Source: Macrolepiota albuminosa
Lineage: Eukaryota > Basidiomycota > Agaricomycetes > Agaricales > Agaricaceae
Length of the DNA: 64,000 bases
Direction: 5' to 3'
Assembly (NCBI GenBank): GCA_027475525.1
Contig: JAMWFC010000049.1
Span: 1,297-65,296, forward strand
Below the pieces are notes generated by a model that made no database searches, was not told the origin of the DNA, and saw only the letters and a list, made by a program, of their open reading frames with translations. Position numbers and translations under genes: made by a program. Numbering within the stretch: the stretch's first letter is position 1; the number at the start of each line of letters is the position of its first letter. Below are positions 37,551 through 49,590 of this stretch, piece by piece.

Positions 37551-40371
37551 ATGAGGAAGCTCTTCAAGCCCAAGGCAGCCAAGCCCCCAATCGAGGTCTG
37601 TCGTTGTCTTTCTCGTCGCCGTTCCCACCAATCCAGTCCCAGGATCTCCCCCTTCCCAGCCTCTTCAATCACCAGCGCTTCGTCACTCCCCCGCCACCCA
37701 CCGACCAAGACCGCTGGGAGGTCGTCCCCTCGACAGATTACATCGTAGAGCCCTCCCACAACTCTTCCTACGCCTCCCTTCCCCCCGGTGCCTCCCCTCC
37801 AACTCCCGTCCCAAACGGCGCAAGATCCCCGTCCCCCTTCAGCATCGTCTCCAACAAAGACCGCGACCAACAGCAGCAGCAAGTCAAAAGGAGAGGTCCC
37901 TTGTCCGCCCCCGTCGCCCTCAAGATCCTTGGCGCCCTCGATCCCACTCTGTCTCCTCCAAAGCCCGGTCCAGACGATTGGCCAACCGATGGTGCTCTTC
38001 GCGACCGTGAGAAGGATCCTCCAGAGAAAAAGGACAGACGCCTCTTTTGGAGTCGCAGTGATAAGGACAAGGACAAGGACAAGGACCAACAGAAAGACAG
38101 AGGCAGGATACAGGATGTCCGTCACCGTGACAGAGGCCGCGATGGCGAGGCTGCTGAACTCACCAGAATGATCGGTACTCTCCATCCACTCCGTCCCGGT
38201 CTGTCCTAACCTCTGTCTAGGCTTTCTCGCCGCCACCGCCCATCAGGATCCGAATCTCGTCAAAGGGATCGTTGACCGAATTAATGCCAACGACTCAAAC
38301 GCAAAGGAGGCTGCCCGCGCCCTTCGACGCGAGTTCAAGTATGCCGAAACTGCTGCACAACTCGCAGCTATCGAGGTAACCTACTAGCGCTTCAGTCTTC
38401 ATCTTTAGCTCACACATCCCAGCTCTGGGGTCGTTTGATACACCGAGTCAAGAACGAGTCTTTTTTCCATCAACTAACCGCCCGAAAGTTCGTCGACACC
38501 TTGGAAGATATCCTTTCCCCTTCGTCTCGCGCATCTCCCGTCGTTCGCGAGCGCCTTCTCGAAGTAATCGGTGCCGCTGCCTGGGACAGTGGGTTTTGTC
38601 TCTGCATATTTGCCCTAGAATGCTCAACGTCTTTGCAGAAATCACTGGTTTTCGTGATCTTTGGAAAAGAGTCAAACCTCATGACAAGCCAGACGAGGTT
38701 TTTACAACTTTTTCCTTGATTTCGCACAACAGCTAACGACGAGGACAGGGAATGCCAATGCAAAATGACGACGTCATGTTTTACCCTGGTCGACCACAAT
38801 ATGATAATATACCCCAGGTCGTATATCAAGACCAACCCACTTTTCCTGCTGACTTGCCCACGATACCCAATCTCAAATCTGTCCGTCGCCTTTGTCCTTT
38901 TTCCTTCTCAACACTTCTCATCAACTCTCTGCAGAACCCATCTCGCAAGTACAAGACCCCTGAATCACGAAACCGCATCATCCCGCCTGATGAAGATATT
39001 CGACGGCTGTTTCAAGAATGTAAGATTGGTCAGGGGAACGCATCGCTCCTCTCACAAGCTCTTGCATTGTCACGGCCAGAAGACCTCAAGAAGAAGGATA
39101 TCATCAAGGTTTGTGATATTATACGCTTCTAAACACGTCACTCTAATTTGTTGCAGGAATTCTATTACAAATGTCGCTCCTCACAGGAGCTCATCTTTGC
39201 GCAAATATCATGGGCCACTGCCCAGGCTGAAAAATCCCGTGCTGCCAAAGATCAAGAGGCACTGGTCAATGGACAGCCAGAGGAACAGCGCCTCGAAGAG
39301 ACGGTGCAGGAGAAGTTGTTGGGCTCGTTGTTGTATGCCAATGGGGAGTTGATGGATGCGTTGCAACAGTATGATGATCTAGAAAGGGTGGCGATCGAGA
39401 GGTTGGCAGAGGAGGTCAGTAGGAGGGATACAAAGATGGATCCTCGCGTATGTTTTTAGAAAGGGTGGCGATCGAGAGGTTGGCAGAGGAGGTCAGTAGG
39501 AGGGATACAAAGATGGATCCTCGCGTATGTTTTCTTGTTCGACATCGATTGATGCTGATTGAGTTGTACAGCAAATACAACAGTTGCAACAAGATGGAGA
39601 TCATTTGTCGGATACGTCGCATGTCCTTGGACGCACGCGTAGCGAAGTACTGAGTACCTCGCGCTCAAGGTCCCCATCCCCTTGTCGGATACGTCGCATG
39701 TCCTTGGACGCACGCGTAGCGAAGTACTGAGTACCTCGCGCTCAAGGTCCCCATCCCCATGCTGCTGCGCAGGCAACTTATCACCACCAATTTGCCCAGT
39801 CACACTCACATCTAGAGCTCGGTGGAACAGGAGGGCTGGCGCCCCCTCGGCCTGCCCCGCAAGGCCCACGTTTGCCCGCGCAACTCAGTGCGCATACTCC
39901 GACTTACTCTAGAACCCCGTCGCCGCCCACGCCAGTGCACGATGGTTACGAGATGCTGCACAATGGAATGGCAGGCATGAGGTTGAGAAAGGAGAGCGTG
40001 CTGAGCGTCGCTGCGCCGGCCGTGCCAGAGCTGGTTCCAGATGAGGCGCCGGCAAAGCCCAGTGAGAAAGCCCTTGGCAAGCAGAGGGTCGTCGAGGACG
40101 ATCCTCCAGATCGTATGTTTTGTGTCCAAGTTGATTGAATGCGGCTGATTGATGATTCGTTTGAGCAGACTATCGGGAGGAGGATTATTTCGATGGGAGG
40201 GATGAGACGTATTCTGTGGATTCACGGGTCGATTCTGATGATGATAGGTCGACGCACGAGGGGTGGCCATATCATCGTCCACAGCAGCAGTTTGTCTATG
40301 ATGCGGTCGCTGAGCGAACTAAGCAGCGGATTCGTGAGGGGCAAAGTATGTTTGTTAATGGGGTATATTAA
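37551..40371 (+). CDS. VHS-GAT domain endocytic/trafficking adaptor (Lsb5/GGA-like)
   Basis: The first exon encodes MRKLFKPKAAKPPIE. A long disordered exon follows, rich in Pro/Ser with QQQQQ and a DKDKDKDKD run. The VHS domain reads ATAHQDPNLVKGIVDRINAND, REFKYAETAAQLAAIELWGRLI, FFHQLTARKFVDTLEDIL and FRDLWKRVKPHDKP. The GAT three-helix domain contains IIPPDEDIRRLFQECKIGQGNA, EFYYKCRSSQELIFAQI and LYANGELMDALQQYDDLER. The tail ends QRIREGQSMFVNGVY. VHS domains bind membranes and ubiquitinated cargo; GAT domains bind Arf or ubiquitin. No gamma-ear is present, which favours the Lsb5 type acting in endocytosis. Duplications G and H break the GAT/tail exons. The stop is near 40371. Confidence 0.85.
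39380..39533. repeat. 77-bp exact tandem duplication G
   Basis: 39380-39456 equals 39457-39533. In the GAT-domain exon; it creates a false stop in the first copy. Confidence 0.95.
39605..39758. repeat. 77-bp exact tandem duplication H
   Basis: 39605-39681 equals 39682-39758. In the exon just after the GAT domain, 72 bp past duplication G. Confidence 0.95.
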
Positions 40372-40535
40372 ATTATGTAACTGTATTGGACATAGTCAAT
40401 GTCCTGTATCCATAGGTATGGTACATATATTTGTCAGCTGTCTAGAAGATGTGTCTCGACGAGGTACCAAGTGCTTTGTGCAGAACTTTCGGTATTTGAG
40501 ACATTGTGAGAGCAAGTAAGTAATTTAATACAAAA

Positions 40536-42799
40536 TCATCGTGAATACGGATGGAAATTATGTTGGCCTCGACTTGTTGCACGCGCAGGTCCCGGACCCA
40601 CCACAGCAGCACCCACTGGTCTCCCAAAGCCAGCCCCGCCCCCCGCCATTCCTGGCATATTATTTCGCAACCCTGTCATACAGCAGCACCCACTGGTCTC
40701 CCAAAGCCAGCCCCGCCCCCCGCCATTCCTGGCATATTATTTCGCAACCCTGTCATTCCCAGCATATTCATGCCATTCATACCTCCCACTCCAACATACC
40801 CGTCCCCGCCATAGAATTACCCATCCCTGTACCTCCCATACCCATCGGCCCCATGCCTAACCGCATGGCACCCATATTCCCCATCCCTCCCATGGCACCA
40901 CCCATATTCCCCATCCCACTCATACCCCCATCCCACTCATGCCATTCATCCCACCCATCATATTCATGCCATTCATCATGGGGTTGAAACCACCCATACC
41001 CATACCCATCGCCATCGCCATCGGGTTCATATTCATCATTGGCATGTTACCGCCCATCATCCCGACCTGTCCCATTGGTCGGTTAAACATCATCCCCATC
41101 TGGTTCGTCTGTTGCGGCTGCTGTGGAGCGAAACCCATGGCCGGGGCCGTAGCCATACCTTGCATTGGCTGACCGAAATTAGCGACGTTTTGTCCTGTAG
41201 TTGTCGTCGCAACGGCGACAGCTCGGGCTTGGTCACGTTGACTGCGGGGTTGGGCCATTTTCACCTCAATCTAGTAGGAGGCAGGTATTTGAATTGACAA
41301 CTAGTTCAATAAATAGGGAGGGTCCATACACACCTGCTTGTCGTCGAGGATTAGCCCAATCTTTCCAACAAGTTGATCGGCGTTACTGGCGTCCTCATAT
41401 GTAACGAAACCAAAGCCTTTAGATCGACCAGATTCACGGTCCACCATAACGGTAGCATCAACCACCTTGCCAAACGCACTGAAAAACTCCTTCATGGATT
41501 CCGCCGTAGAAGTCGGCGAGAGACCACCGACAAAATACCGCGTATTTCTCAGGTGCTCTTCGCGAGGTATTGCTCGTTTGGGGTCAATCTGATTGCCTCA
41601 ATATCAGATTTGATTGGCAAGGCCATGAAAGCTATCGCCGAGACCGACGCACCGTTTTGCCATCGAGGACATGTTCACGTGCGACAACAGCGTTGACGGC
41701 ATTCGCATCTTCAAATGTCAAAAAGGCAAAACCCCTTGAAGTGCCAGACGCATCTCGCATGATAGTACATGCATCAACCTTAAGATAACTACAGTGTGAG
41801 GGAGCCGTCTCTCGCTTGCGAGTATGGGATGTAAACGCTGTACCTTTCCAAACTGGGAAAAGTAATCCCTCAGGCCTTCTGAAGATGGATAGAAGAACAA
41901 GCGAGTGGCCATTAGCGCTACATACGACGACGTGGTGCAAAGGCAAGATACCATCTGTTGTGTCCCAGTTAAGACCGCCAATGAAGAGTTTGCTACAAGT
42001 CGGACCGTAGGATAGGGGCAGGTGTTGTAAAACGATAGAGTATGCAGTGAGTAGTATGCCGAGTGTTGGCCAAGGTGTATCGAGATTATTAGTACCCAGA
42101 TCAAAGACGTGGAAGGCGGGCGAAAAGAAATTAAAAAATAAAAAAGAAATAGACGAGTCACGGGAGCAAGATAGCGAAGTATCGTAGCTGGTATTTGCTC
42201 GTAGACGGATGATATAAGGAATGAACAACACGTAGAACACGGTACGTTCTTGGGGTATGATACCCGTAGTGCACGAGCAACTCTCTGCAGTCTGTCGCTG
42301 TAATAAATCACGTACCCAGAATCATGCATCTCTGATGGCTTCTTGCCAAACACACTATCATTAGACGTCTCGTGGGTGGCAATCGGGCTCGTCGACGTCG
42401 AGGAGACAGCAGCGGCAGCAACGCCTGTGGTACGAGGGTTATCAGGAAGTGGTATCGTTGTACGTTGCTGCCGCTCTTGACTGGGCGTCTGCTGGTATGC
42501 CGAGAATTGTTGGGCAATCTGGGCCGAGTACGACAAAGAATTTGGCGTAGCAGGCTTTGGCGGTAGTGAATTGTGACCATCTTGCACCTTCTTGGGAGGC
42601 TGTACAGCTGTAGGTGACGGGTCCTTCTCTGCTGCAACCTCCTCGACCTCTCCCGGATCGGCGTCTGCAGTCTCAGCTGGGAAATCCGTAAGCTCGTCAT
42701 CACCGTAGATATCTAAGCAAGCAGTCAATACGAAACACGAAGCTTGATAGATGCATGCAGACCATCGTAGAGTTCCGAGTCGAGGGCGGGCTTGGTCAT
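40536..42799 (-). CDS. Two-RRM RNA-binding protein, Hrp1/Nab4-like
   Basis: It starts MTKPALDSELYD-DIYGDDELTDF at 42799, followed by a Pro/Gln/Ser-rich region. RRM1 has RNP2 KLFIGGLNW and RNP1 SRGFAFLTF; RRM2 has RYFVGGLSP and SKGFGFVTY. A linker reads RAIPREEH. The C-terminal region is rich in Met and Gly (MGM/GGM repeats), and the end reads GQHNFHPYSR at 40536. Hrp1 binds (UA)-rich enhancer elements in pre-mRNA 3'-end processing and marks mRNA for nonsense decay, shuttling between nucleus and cytoplasm. In the Met/Gly tail the frame slips by one base near 40920 in a G run and again near 40790, and duplication I lies at 40603-40756. The annotated C-terminus therefore depends on sequence accuracy. 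Confidence 0.85.
40603..40756. repeat. 77-bp exact tandem duplication I
   Basis: 40603-40679 equals 40680-40756. In the last exon of the Hrp1-like gene. Confidence 0.95.
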
Positions 42800-44799
42800 G
42801 ATGAGCGGTCGAGGAGAAAATTCCTAACAGTGGAAGGTGATGTGATGTGACAAGCCGAGCCTGTGGCTGTGCAAATTCAACAATGGGAAAGAATTGTTGG
42901 CAGACTCACTGCTGGCAGCAGAACCTAAGGACAAAGAAAGCTATCATGTTGTTTTTCTCTAGGAAATATGTAAGCAATTTCTTGCTGCAAGAGTCAGGAG
43001 AATTTATACCTTTCTCTGAACTTTTTTTGAAACAAAAATTGGAAATATATATATATTGTACCACTGTGAACACCATAGACAATGCCTGGTGGTGTATCTA
43101 TGTTACTAGGGCAGAAATGCATTTATGCACAAATCCTGGATTTTTCTGAGAGACAGTGTGTGTCAGGAGACCAGTCTTCAGACCATGTCCAACTCTATTC
43201 TAAGCTTAGTCCAACAATGTGCCCACTCTTAGCACATCTGAATAACCATCTAGCCTGCTTTATCTTCTTCTGTCTTCTAGTAGTCAGCCTTGATGAGTCA
43301 TATGCATGAACCTTACTCAGCATTAATTATTGTTAGTTATACTCCATTACATACTGAAGCCCAATTTGTTCAACCACTATTTATTTTACAACATGATCAG
43401 GAAAAGGGGTTTGACATGCTTGAACTTACAGGGCTTTTATGATGCTATCAAAGCTTATCATCTTTCTGACTCCATAATAGCTCTCTGCTCTGCACAGTCT
43501 AATGTTCTTTAACAGGTAAAGACTGCATATGGTTTTACAGATACATTTTTACTCAATGATGTTACCAAACAAGAGAAATCTCTTTCCCTTCTCAAATGCA
43601 CTTTAACAACTAGCATGCTAAACTATTGGATTTATAGCTTGTTATTTCATAATTCCACACTATTCATTACAACATATTGACACATGTGACCCATATCTTT
43701 GCAGACAATCTCACTTTTTCTCTGTTGAAAGCTAAGGATAACTCCTTGCTTTTCAACATATTGTGGTTCAACTTATATCAGAATGCATATCTGGTTGACA
43801 TCTTCCAGACCTTGTATGGATGGGAGACTGCCTGAGAGAAGTCTAAATTATATTTGTTTAACACAGATTGTAAACCCTCTGGCCAGACATCTGCTCTAAT
43901 TTTATCTGTACTAAAATCAATCCTGGGTGTCAGACTACTTAATAGAATCCAGTCAAGATTGTATGTAACCATATCACATTCCTCAAAATTTCAATAAATT
44001 GTCCTGATCTCCAATTCCTACATTTAAAAAGTATCATATTGTAATCTGTACAGGTGTTGGGTCACATGAACAACAGAACAAGACCGATGGACTTTTACTG
44101 ACACAGCAGTGAAATAAAATGAGTAGAAAAGAATATGAAGTAAGAGATATGGGAAAGAAAAGAAAAAACTGTCCCAGTTGAAGCTCTGCCCATGTCTTAT
44201 CTAGTCTGAGTTAGTGGCTATATCAGATATGATGTAGCCTTCATAAGTAGAGTAATAATTGTTTTACAGGATTACACCTCCCCTCTCCCACAAAAAAATG
44301 AAGATGAAACAAAATAAAGCTGTAAAGTAAGTCACTATATAAGGAAAAAAAAACTGATCACATGGGTGCATCAAAAACCCAGTGGGAAAAGCTACTGGTG
44401 GTAGAAACATGGCAAAAGGGAACAGGACATTATTCTATGTATACCATCTCCTGCCAACTACATGTCAAGTGCTATGTTATTTTCAAGTTCTTGACCTGGT
44501 AACCACTTGTTATGTTCTGCCAAATCCTACATATCAAATCAAATATTGTGTACCATATCCACACTTTCTAGAAGCCATAATTTTTTCTACAAAAAATTCT
44601 TCTCAATTAGTATCCAGGACAAAAACTGTTGTCAGCTTAGGAGTTTCTCATGCTGGAAACTATTTGGTGTCATTTTCTACAAAATGCAGGAGTTTTGAGG
44701 TGTGATATTGAACAAAATTTTTATTGCAATGTGGCACAAACACAGTGATGTTTGAATATTTCTTGTGCACTGCAGTAATGTGGTATAGCCCATCATATC

Positions 44800-46860
44800 T
44801 GAGCATCAGTTTCACCACTTGTCATTTCTTTTTCTTCTTGTATAATTGACAGTCATCTGTTGTAGAGACCAGTACTGTTCTCCAATCTTGAAAGAGAAGT
44901 CATCCAAGCTTGATTTGTTTGCTTGAGTAGTTTGCTGAATCCTGGCCTGCAAGAGGTTGTCCTAGATAGTTGCTATATCCAGTTGCAGATGGGCAATGAC
45001 TGTTTGAGCTGTTAATTCATCTAGACTTCTATTCAAGGGCATTGCCATCAAGGAAAGAATAAGGCAGAGGGCCTAGTCCATTCAGAGTTGAAATGGCAAG
45101 AAACCTGTAAACTTGTTGACTATATTTATAATATTGAATCTGATGCATGGTAATGCCTATTTTCAACCCCATTGGTTGTAGTCTACATGAAAGTGTAATG
45201 CTTGGTTGATCATCTTGTTAGTGTGCTCACTGATGCCATCTGTCTGTAGATGATACACTATCAATATTAGGACATTGATGAGCTCTCATCATTGCTGGTC
45301 ATGGATAGCACCAATACCAGCACCTCACATTAGCCCACTGATACCACCAGAAGTGGCACAGCTAACTTCCTTTACTATAAATACTTATTTTTTTATTAGT
45401 AGCATATAATCAATTTGGCAGTAGAGATCATATCTCAACATTTTGGTTATTATATGCAACAGACTACCTTTTGTTAACCATGTTAGCAAAAGGACTTTGC
45501 TTTAATTTTTTTTTCTCTTTTTAGCACCTTGCAACTACAGCTTGGCATTTGTGCTTAGATTCACTAAGCAATTTTGTCTTTTTATTACCCTATTCTAGAA
45601 GTTAACACTTAGCACCTCTTAGCAACTCTTTCCCACACCTCTTAATATCTTTCCTTAGTGACTTTTTTCTGCACCTCTTAGCACTCTTCCTTAGTAACTC
45701 TCTCATATTACTATTTCTTAGCAACTCTTAGTGCTCTCTTGCCACATTTTAGAGCCTTATACAAATGTCTCCAATCATCCACTTTCTTTGCCACTTGCCT
45801 ACTGTGTATTCTCTGGAATCTGTCCAGGACTCTCACATACATTTAGCATGCCCAAAGCTATATTGACTAGGTAGCTGTACTAGTGATAGTGCACCCTCCA
45901 GCTCAATTTGGATATCATCAATGTTAATATCTATAAGGACTATAAGATGTTTTCAGAATTCTAAGACAAACTTATCCTGGTTGCAAACTATGCTTGTCAG
46001 CAGTCTATTTTTGCAGTACCAGTGTTTGAAGAACAACTTAGTGAGTTCAATAGCTGTCAAGTCTGTGTATGTTGAAATGATTTGTATGTCTGAGTGTAGT
46101 TTGTCTATGATAGATAGAATGACCTTCATTAACAGAAAGAGGCCTAATAAAGTCCATTGCAATTAATTCTCCCCTGCTATTTAGAATCAGCAAAAGGTGT
46201 AACAACTTCATTGACTTTGACATCAATGACTTCAGCCTTTGGCAGTCATGGCAAGTGGAGATGTAGATATATTCAAGATCATGCCACATTTTGAGCCAGT
46301 AATATGCATCACACAAGACTTTGTATGCCTTATAGTAACCAAAATGTCCTAGCAAATCATAGCAAAACAGAAAATCTTTTCCTGAATATTCCTCCAATAG
46401 GGTATCATCAAGCACAATCTCATGAACTATAATCCATCTTGACATGTCAGTGCATGCATGCTTCATGATGCCTCTATCAGATTTTTACATCATGAATCAG
46501 CTGCATAACCAGCTTTGATGTCCTTAATTGTTGCATTATTTATGTAACCAATTCAGCTGGGAGCATTGCCACAATGGCTATAAATTCAAGCAACACCACA
46601 GAGGTTGTTGAAAATGAAGAATTTTTTCTGATAAATACTACTGCTTCAATGTCTGCAGTATCATGTTATTGTTGTGAACATATATTGATGTCAGCATAAG
46701 GGTGTTTTCAGTAACTAATAGAGAATCTGGCAGGTCATGAGGTAGACAAGATAGCACATCTGCTATTGTGTTGTCTTGGGATGATACAGAAAGGAGGCAC
46801 AGGATGAGTGTAGCATATATTTTGTAACATGACTAAGGCATGACATTGTATAGTTGAATT
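44800..46860 (-). pseudogene. Decayed Ty3/Gypsy RNase H-integrase relic
   Basis: The minus strand from 46860 downward shows, in the right order: an ADVLSCLPHDL-type RNase H end (about 46750), a GHFGYYKAY...HDLEYIYISTCHDCQR integrase zinc finger (about 46370-46230), and an IAMDFI...LTAIELTKLFFKHWYCK core (about 46160-46020). An LTR relic interrupts it. Then come YHLQTDGISEHTNKMINQ (about 45250) and a SLDDFSFKIGEQ integrase C-terminus (about 44900). Frames shift and stops occur, so it is not functional. CpG is absent throughout. Confidence 0.75.
45380..45920 (+). mobile_element. Nested, CpG-decayed LTR relic of the same LTR family as the young element
   Basis: From about 45520 (CTTGCAACTACAGCTTGGCAT) to 45920 (GATATCATCA) the order of landmarks matches the LTR 3' half at 48930-49207. 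The matching landmarks are CTTGCAACTACGGCAGGCAT, TTCTCTGGGACCTGCCCGG, CTCACATCACTTATAGCGCGCCC and GGGCGTCATCA. The relic has the CG positions changed to TG/CA. It splits the integrase relic, so it inserted later. The left edge is uncertain. Confidence 0.65.
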
Positions 46861-46977
46861 GGAACCGCCACCTCACACATACAATACTAATCGTGTTTTT
46901 CATTCAAAGCACGGTTGCACTGCATGGACTATAGTAGATGGCGGGCAAAGAAAGAAGGACCTGTAGCAAGTTAGAGG

Positions 46978-48263
46978 TGACAGGACCCATGGAGAACACA
47001 ATTCCGTTTACCCTTCAACCCTCCACTGTAATGCGCTGATAGGCTTCTACTCGGACTGAGTGCATCAAGGGACATTATAGGCCGACCAACACTTGACACA
47101 CTAGAGACTCTAGCGACCAGCCTTGGGTACAGAGCAGCCCTAGTGCGGGCGCTCTATGGCAAGACTTATCCATTCATCTCAATCACCAGTATCAGCCCCT
47201 CAGCGCCCTCCACTCAGTTACTTTGAAGACCAAAGAAGGCCCAGAACTCATAGCGCTAGCACAACGGCGGGAGGTGACTCTGACCAAACCCCGATCAGTA
47301 CTGAAAGGAGTTAGCAACTGGCGCTGTCAATCACCAAGGCACCTCAATCAGAAGTCTAAAGGAATCAATGACGACGAGACAGGATACACGCAGACCCGAC
47401 ATTTAAATCTATCAAAAGATGGTACAATGTTTAGCGCCGGAATTAGCACCTCAATCAGAAGTCTAAAGGAATCAATGATGACGAGACAGGATACACGCAG
47501 ACCCGACATTTAAATCTATCAAAAGATGGTACAATGTTTAGCGCCGGAATTAGCGCTCACGGCGTCTGTCGAGGATTCCCCGATCATAAAATCTATCAAA
47601 AGATGGTACAATGTTTAGCGCCGGAATTAGCGCTCACGGCGTCTGTCGAGGATTCCCCGATCATATCCGGGATGGCATGGCCAATTAAATTACATCAAAA
47701 AGTGAGCAAACTCGTACCACTTCTAAGTAGTTTTAGAGTCGCCGTTGGTCGCCGTCACCCATGTGCTGCAGGTCGCCGTTGACAGGTGGCCGTTAGCTAC
47801 AGTCATGAAGAGAGGCGCTAATTGGTAGCACCGTCAATGGACTTATTTTGGGAATACCGTAGCACATAGTATAAAAACTAGCTACTTGCCATGTATATAA
47901 CAACAAATCGTAACCTTTCGAACACCCAGTTACACTTAGCGTTCAAATCGTGCTAGCACTGCCTGACTTTGTCACCAAGTTCGGCACTAGCTTTGTCTAT
48001 CTCATCTTCGTCGTTTACAGTGCCACCTACGGGCACGCTACGCTGCGCTATTTGTTTATTTCTCTATAACCTCTCCAAAACTACAACGCTTACCACTTGC
48101 TAGGTAGCACCTGAGGCGCTATCGTCTAGCGCATCGCCCTATTACCTCTGCTCGAGCACACTGGGACCCTGCCAGGACTCCTCACAAACCCGTACGCCAG
48201 GCGCTGGAGACGGCATTGTACTGCATATACGTCCAGCGCACCCAACCACAGTTGGCGTCATCA
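46978..48263 (+). mobile_element. Older related LTR (probable solo LTR)
   Basis: It begins TGACAGGACCC (compare TGATAGGACCCC of the young LTR) and ends GGCGTCATCA at 48263, with the same CTGGGACC(C)TGCCnGGACTCCTCAC block before the end. A TATA-like AGTATAAAAACTA lies at about 47868. It contains CpG normally, so it is younger than the relic at its left. It carries a 107-bp direct repeat (47340/47447) and duplication J. Flanking target duplication is not evident. Confidence 0.6.
47512..47665. repeat. 77-bp exact tandem duplication J
   Basis: 47512-47588 equals 47589-47665. It follows directly on a natural 107-bp imperfect repeat (47340-47446 and 47447-47553) whose copies differ by at least one base. 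Confidence 0.93.
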
Positions 48264-48276
48264 GCGCATGACACGT

Positions 48277-49207
48277 TGATAGGACCCCATACAGGATCAG
48301 CGCATCAACGGCAGGCGACGGCAACATGGCACCGACTCAAAATACCTTAGCGCGCGCTAATTATCCAATTTTGGCGATATTTGACGGCCGCGCACGGCAA
48401 GAAGCAGATCCGATCAATGATAGCGCCGACGGCAGCAGGAATGACAACTGACAGATGGCATCAGTCACTGACGACAGCGCTTAGCGAGAAGCCTGATGAT
48501 CTATCAAAAACTGACGGACAGCTTGGCGTTTGACCTTGGCGTCTGACACCGCTTAGCGTCTCGATTTGGCGCTTAACATCGCTTAGGGGTTCTGACAGAC
48601 AGAAGAGTGATGGAGTGATGGTTTAGCTTCGCGATCTGTCGCCTGGCGTCGCTAAGGCTCTTGAATGGACGGTAGGGATCTGAAACCGTTGGAGCTACCC
48701 CTTTGAAATTTTCCAGTTTACCGCACTCTGGCGTCATTAGCCACTGGCGACGGCGAACTCATTGTAGTATAAAAGTACTTACCGACTTGTACATAGGACA
48801 TCAGACGAATAGACCAGAGTTCCCCCACTTACTTCAGTCTCCCTTACGCTCAAGAGCTCATTTACGGTCGGCAACGTCGAACTCGTCGGCAGTTGCAGAC
48901 TCTCGCTAAACTTCGACTTATTCGTGCCTTGCAACTACGGCAGGCATTATCGACGCTTAGATCTCGCTAAGCTTACCGTGCTCTTGCCGTTGACCTTGCC
49001 GTGTTCACTTACCGCTCTTTTCTTAGGCGCTTTACCTTAGCGCTTGACACTTGCCGACCCCGTTACCGACTTTTACCCTTTTTCACAGACGCGTTCTCTG
49101 GGACCTGCCCGGGACTCCTCACATCACTTATAGCGCGCCCAACGCACACTCTTGGTACGGTAACACAATTGTTACATTTGTTGCTGACCAAACTTTGGGC
49201 GTCATCA
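48277..49207 (+). repeat. 5' LTR
   Basis: 931 bp, TG...CA ends. A TATA-like GTATAAAAGTA lies at about 48767, with a plausible transcription start shortly after. Confidence 0.95.
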
Positions 49208-49210
49208 AAT

Positions 49211-49228
49211 TGGAGCCCACCGCGAGGG
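49211..49228 (+). promoter_or_regulatory. Primer-binding site
   Basis: TGGAGCCCACCGCGAGG, three bases after the 5' LTR; the TGG start pairs with a tRNA CCA end. I cannot name the tRNA. Confidence 0.7.
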
Positions 49229-49590
49229 ATCTCTAGGGCAGAATTCCGCCAGAAACCCGTCTTCAGCGTAGGCGCCGCCTGCTAGAGCAGTCGGCAGAAG
49301 GCATTGCTCCTTCCCACCCATCAACCCCACAACCACCTGGTGCCTTACCGGGTCTCTCTCTCGCCCAGGAACTACAGAACGCCACTGTAGACGCTTTTCC
49401 TGATCTCTTCCCGCATTCCCTCGATTATAGTGCCGACGACCCCTTAGCGTCGCCCTTTGCCTTACCGCAATCAGTCACTCCCATCACTCCTTTAACACCG
49501 CTTTCTCAATTCGCCATTTCTCTTACCCCGTCGCCAATACCTAGAACTCCTTCCCCACTACCGCTAACCGAACTCGTTACCACCGTCGCC

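Larger units (their letters stand above)
42860..46860. repeat. CpG-depleted transposon graveyard
   Basis: Reading line by line I find a single CG dinucleotide (44079) in about 4 kb, although both C and G are common; TG and CA are abundant. The edges are sharp: CG reappears at 42855 on the left and at 46866 on the right. This is what long cytosine methylation at CpG followed by deamination leaves. The left half (42860-44800) shows no convincing open frame; the right half holds the Gypsy relic. Confidence 0.9.

Noticed and set aside
43778..43972. Minus-strand segment resembling a Gypsy protease-RT linker (SLTPRIDFSTDKI)
   Set aside because: Order relative to the integrase relic would be wrong for one element, and the similarity is short; too weak to call.
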